From an uncultured Lentisphaeraceae bacterium (lineage in GTDB: Bacteria; Verrucomicrobiota; Kiritimatiellia; RFP12; DVOR01), in assembly GCA_946056345.1 (NCBI GenBank), contig CAMGJH010000055.1:1-6870 (forward strand): a stretch of DNA of 6,870 nucleotides, in the 5' to 3' direction. The notes under the pieces are model-generated. The model was given only the letters and a program-made list of their open reading frames with translations, had not been told where the DNA came from and made no database searches. Positions 5,732 through 6,870 of this stretch are shown here, in pieces. The position numbers and the translations under genes are program-made. Each line of letters starts with the position of its first letter. The first letter of the stretch is position 1.

Positions 5732-6870
5732 ATGCGTGCGATGAGCGAAAGGGCGCAGGAACGCGAACCGACGCTCTACCGGGGGCTGGCCGCCTCTGGC
5801 GGGTTGGTCTTTGCCCCGGTGGTGCGCTTCGAGGACAAGAAGCTCTGCGAGGCCCCGCGCTACGAGGTGTTGCCCGAAGATGCTAACGCCGAAATCGCCC
5901 GCTTCTATACCGCGCTCGAGCGCTCGCGCCAGCAGCTCTCCGAACTGGCCAAGACGACCGAGAGCCACGCCTCCTCCGCCGAGGCCGGCATCTTCGACTC
6001 GCACTTGATGATCCTGATGGATACCTTCTTCATCGACAAGGTGGTCAAGGAGATCCGCAACAGCCACGTCAATGCCGAGTGGGCCGCGCACGAGAACTTC
6101 GAGGGGATGATTGCGATGATGCAGCAGATGGACGAAGCCTACATGCGCGAGCGTGTGGCCGACTTCTACGATGTGCGCAATCGCGTCATCAGCAACCTGC
6201 TTGGTCAGAACAGCCAGCGAACCATTCCGGCCATCGACCGCCCCTCGATCGTGGTGGCCGATAACATCTCCCCCTCCGACGCCGTCTCCCTGCCGCGCCG
6301 CTACATCCGCGGTCTGGCCACCGAGCAAGGCTCGCTGACTGCGCACGTCACCATCTTGGCCCGCGCGCTTGGCGTGCCGGCCGTGGTTGGCATCGGTCAG
6401 AGCCTCGAAGCCATCCAGCCCGGCGACGAAGTGGCGCTCGACGGCTTCCACGGTCTGCTTTGGCACTTACCGACCGAGGAGATTAAGGCCACGCTCTTGG
6501 CCGACACCGCCGCCCAGCGCGCCGCGCAGGAGCATCGCCGCTCCCTTGCCGACCGCCCGGCCGTGACCCCCGACGGCATCGCCGTGACCCTGCTGGCCAA
6601 CGCCGATCACAGTGTCGGTTTCGAGGGGATTGGCGAGCACGGCGCCCAGGGCATCGGCCTCTACCGCACCGAATACCTGTGGATTGGCCTAGGCCGCGAG
6701 CCGACGGAAGAGGAGCAGTTCCGCGCCTACTCCGAGGTCATCTGCGCCTGCCACGGCAAACCGGTCACCCTGCGCGTGCTGGACATTGGCGGCGACAAGA
6801 TGGTCGGCCGCAGCCATGCCAAGGAAGCTAACCCCTTCCTCGGCAATCGCTCCGTGCGCTACCTCCTCAA
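5732..6870 (+). CDS. ptsI: PTS Enzyme I (phosphoenolpyruvate-protein phosphotransferase), 3' end outside window
   Basis: Enzyme I autophosphorylates from PEP on a histidine and passes the phosphate to HPr. The frame is open from ATG 5732 to the right edge (379 codons and two bases). Visible in order are GLAASGGLVFAPV near residue 20, GIFDSHLMILMD, YMRERVADFYDV, VVADNISPSDA before the swivelling His domain, the active-site region QGSLTAHVTILARALGVPAVVG with His205, then GIGLYRTEYLWIG, PTEEEQFRAY, LRVLDIGGDK and NPFLGNRSVRYL of the PEP-binding barrel. The His region differs from the usual GG-x-TSH-x-AI-x-AR motif. The full protein should be near 570-590 residues, so about a third is missing. 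The start is uncertain: ATG 5741 is in the same frame, and neither has a clear Shine-Dalgarno. The gap from ptsH is 19 bp, so coupled expression is likely. Confidence 0.93.
   Translation, partial: MRAMSERAQEREPTLYRGLAASGGLVFAPVVRFEDKKLCEAPRYEVLPEDANAEIARFYTALERSRQQLSELAKTTESHASSAEAGIFDSHLMILMDTFFIDKVVKEIRNSHVNAEWAAHENFEGMIAMMQQMDEAYMRERVADFYDVRNRVISNLLGQNSQRTIPAIDRPSIVVADNISPSDAVSLPRRYIRGLATEQGSLTAHVTILARALGVPAVVGIGQSLEAIQPGDEVALDGFHGLLWHLPTEEIKATLLADTAAQRAAQEHRRSLADRPAVTPDGIAVTLLANADHSVGFEGIGEHGAQGIGLYRTEYLWIGLGREPTEEEQFRAYSEVICACHGKPVTLRVLDIGGDKMVGRSHAKEANPFLGNRSVRYLL

Noticed and set aside
5811..6566. Several short + strand open frames inside ptsI
   Set aside because: They lie in the other reading frames of a continuous, motif-rich Enzyme I frame that simply has no stop before the window edge.
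1..6870. CRISPR arrays, tRNA or rRNA genes, insertion sequences
   Set aside because: No regularly spaced repeats, cloverleaf-like segments, terminal inverted repeats or transposase motifs were found on reading both strands.

Overview
The window looks like chromosomal sequence from a Gram-negative, outer-membrane bacterium of fairly high G+C. Three things say so: a KDO synthesis gene (kdsA), three Lpt lipopolysaccharide-transport genes, and an HPr kinase/HPr/Enzyme I set. My best guess at lineage is the PVC superphylum (Verrucomicrobiota/Kiritimatiellota-like). This rests on the Aquifex-like metal-dependent KdsA, on kdsA sitting directly before lpt genes (a similar order is known to me from Chlamydia), and on HprK occurring beside Lpt genes without rpoN. 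The lineage call is inference, not shown by the sequence.

All convincing genes lie on the + strand. Region 1 (1-1235) is the 3' part of an AAA-ATPase-like/PD-(D/E)XK nuclease-like protein whose N-terminus lies outside the window. Region 2 (1236-1327) is a short intergenic stretch with an inverted repeat, a good sigma70-type promoter candidate and a Shine-Dalgarno sequence. Region 3 (1328-4033) is the tightly packed envelope block kdsA-lptC-lptA-lptB, with ATGA stop/start overlaps at kdsA/lptC and lptA/lptB. Region 4 (4088-4417) is a short hibernation-promoting factor. Region 5 (4451-6870) is hprK-ptsH-ptsI, with an ATGA overlap between hprK and ptsH; ptsI runs off the right edge.

The genes form a plausible single operon. 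KdsA makes KDO-8-phosphate for the inner core of LPS. LptC, LptA and LptB are parts of the machine that extracts LPS from the inner membrane and carries it across the periplasm. HPF shuts down ribosomes under stress. HprK, HPr and Enzyme I form a regulatory phosphorelay that reads PEP, ATP and phosphate levels. The order resembles the proteobacterial lptA-lptB-rpoN-hpf-ptsN-(hprK)-rapZ-ptsH region, but rpoN, ptsN, rapZ and any EII gene are missing from this stretch.

I see no CRISPR array, tRNA, rRNA, transposase or obvious new defence system. The points most worth a second look are a terminator-shaped hairpin inside the first codons of hprK, an altered sequence around the active-site histidine of Enzyme I, a valine at a usually histidine position in HprK, and the compact Lpt-HPF-HprK-PTS linkage.
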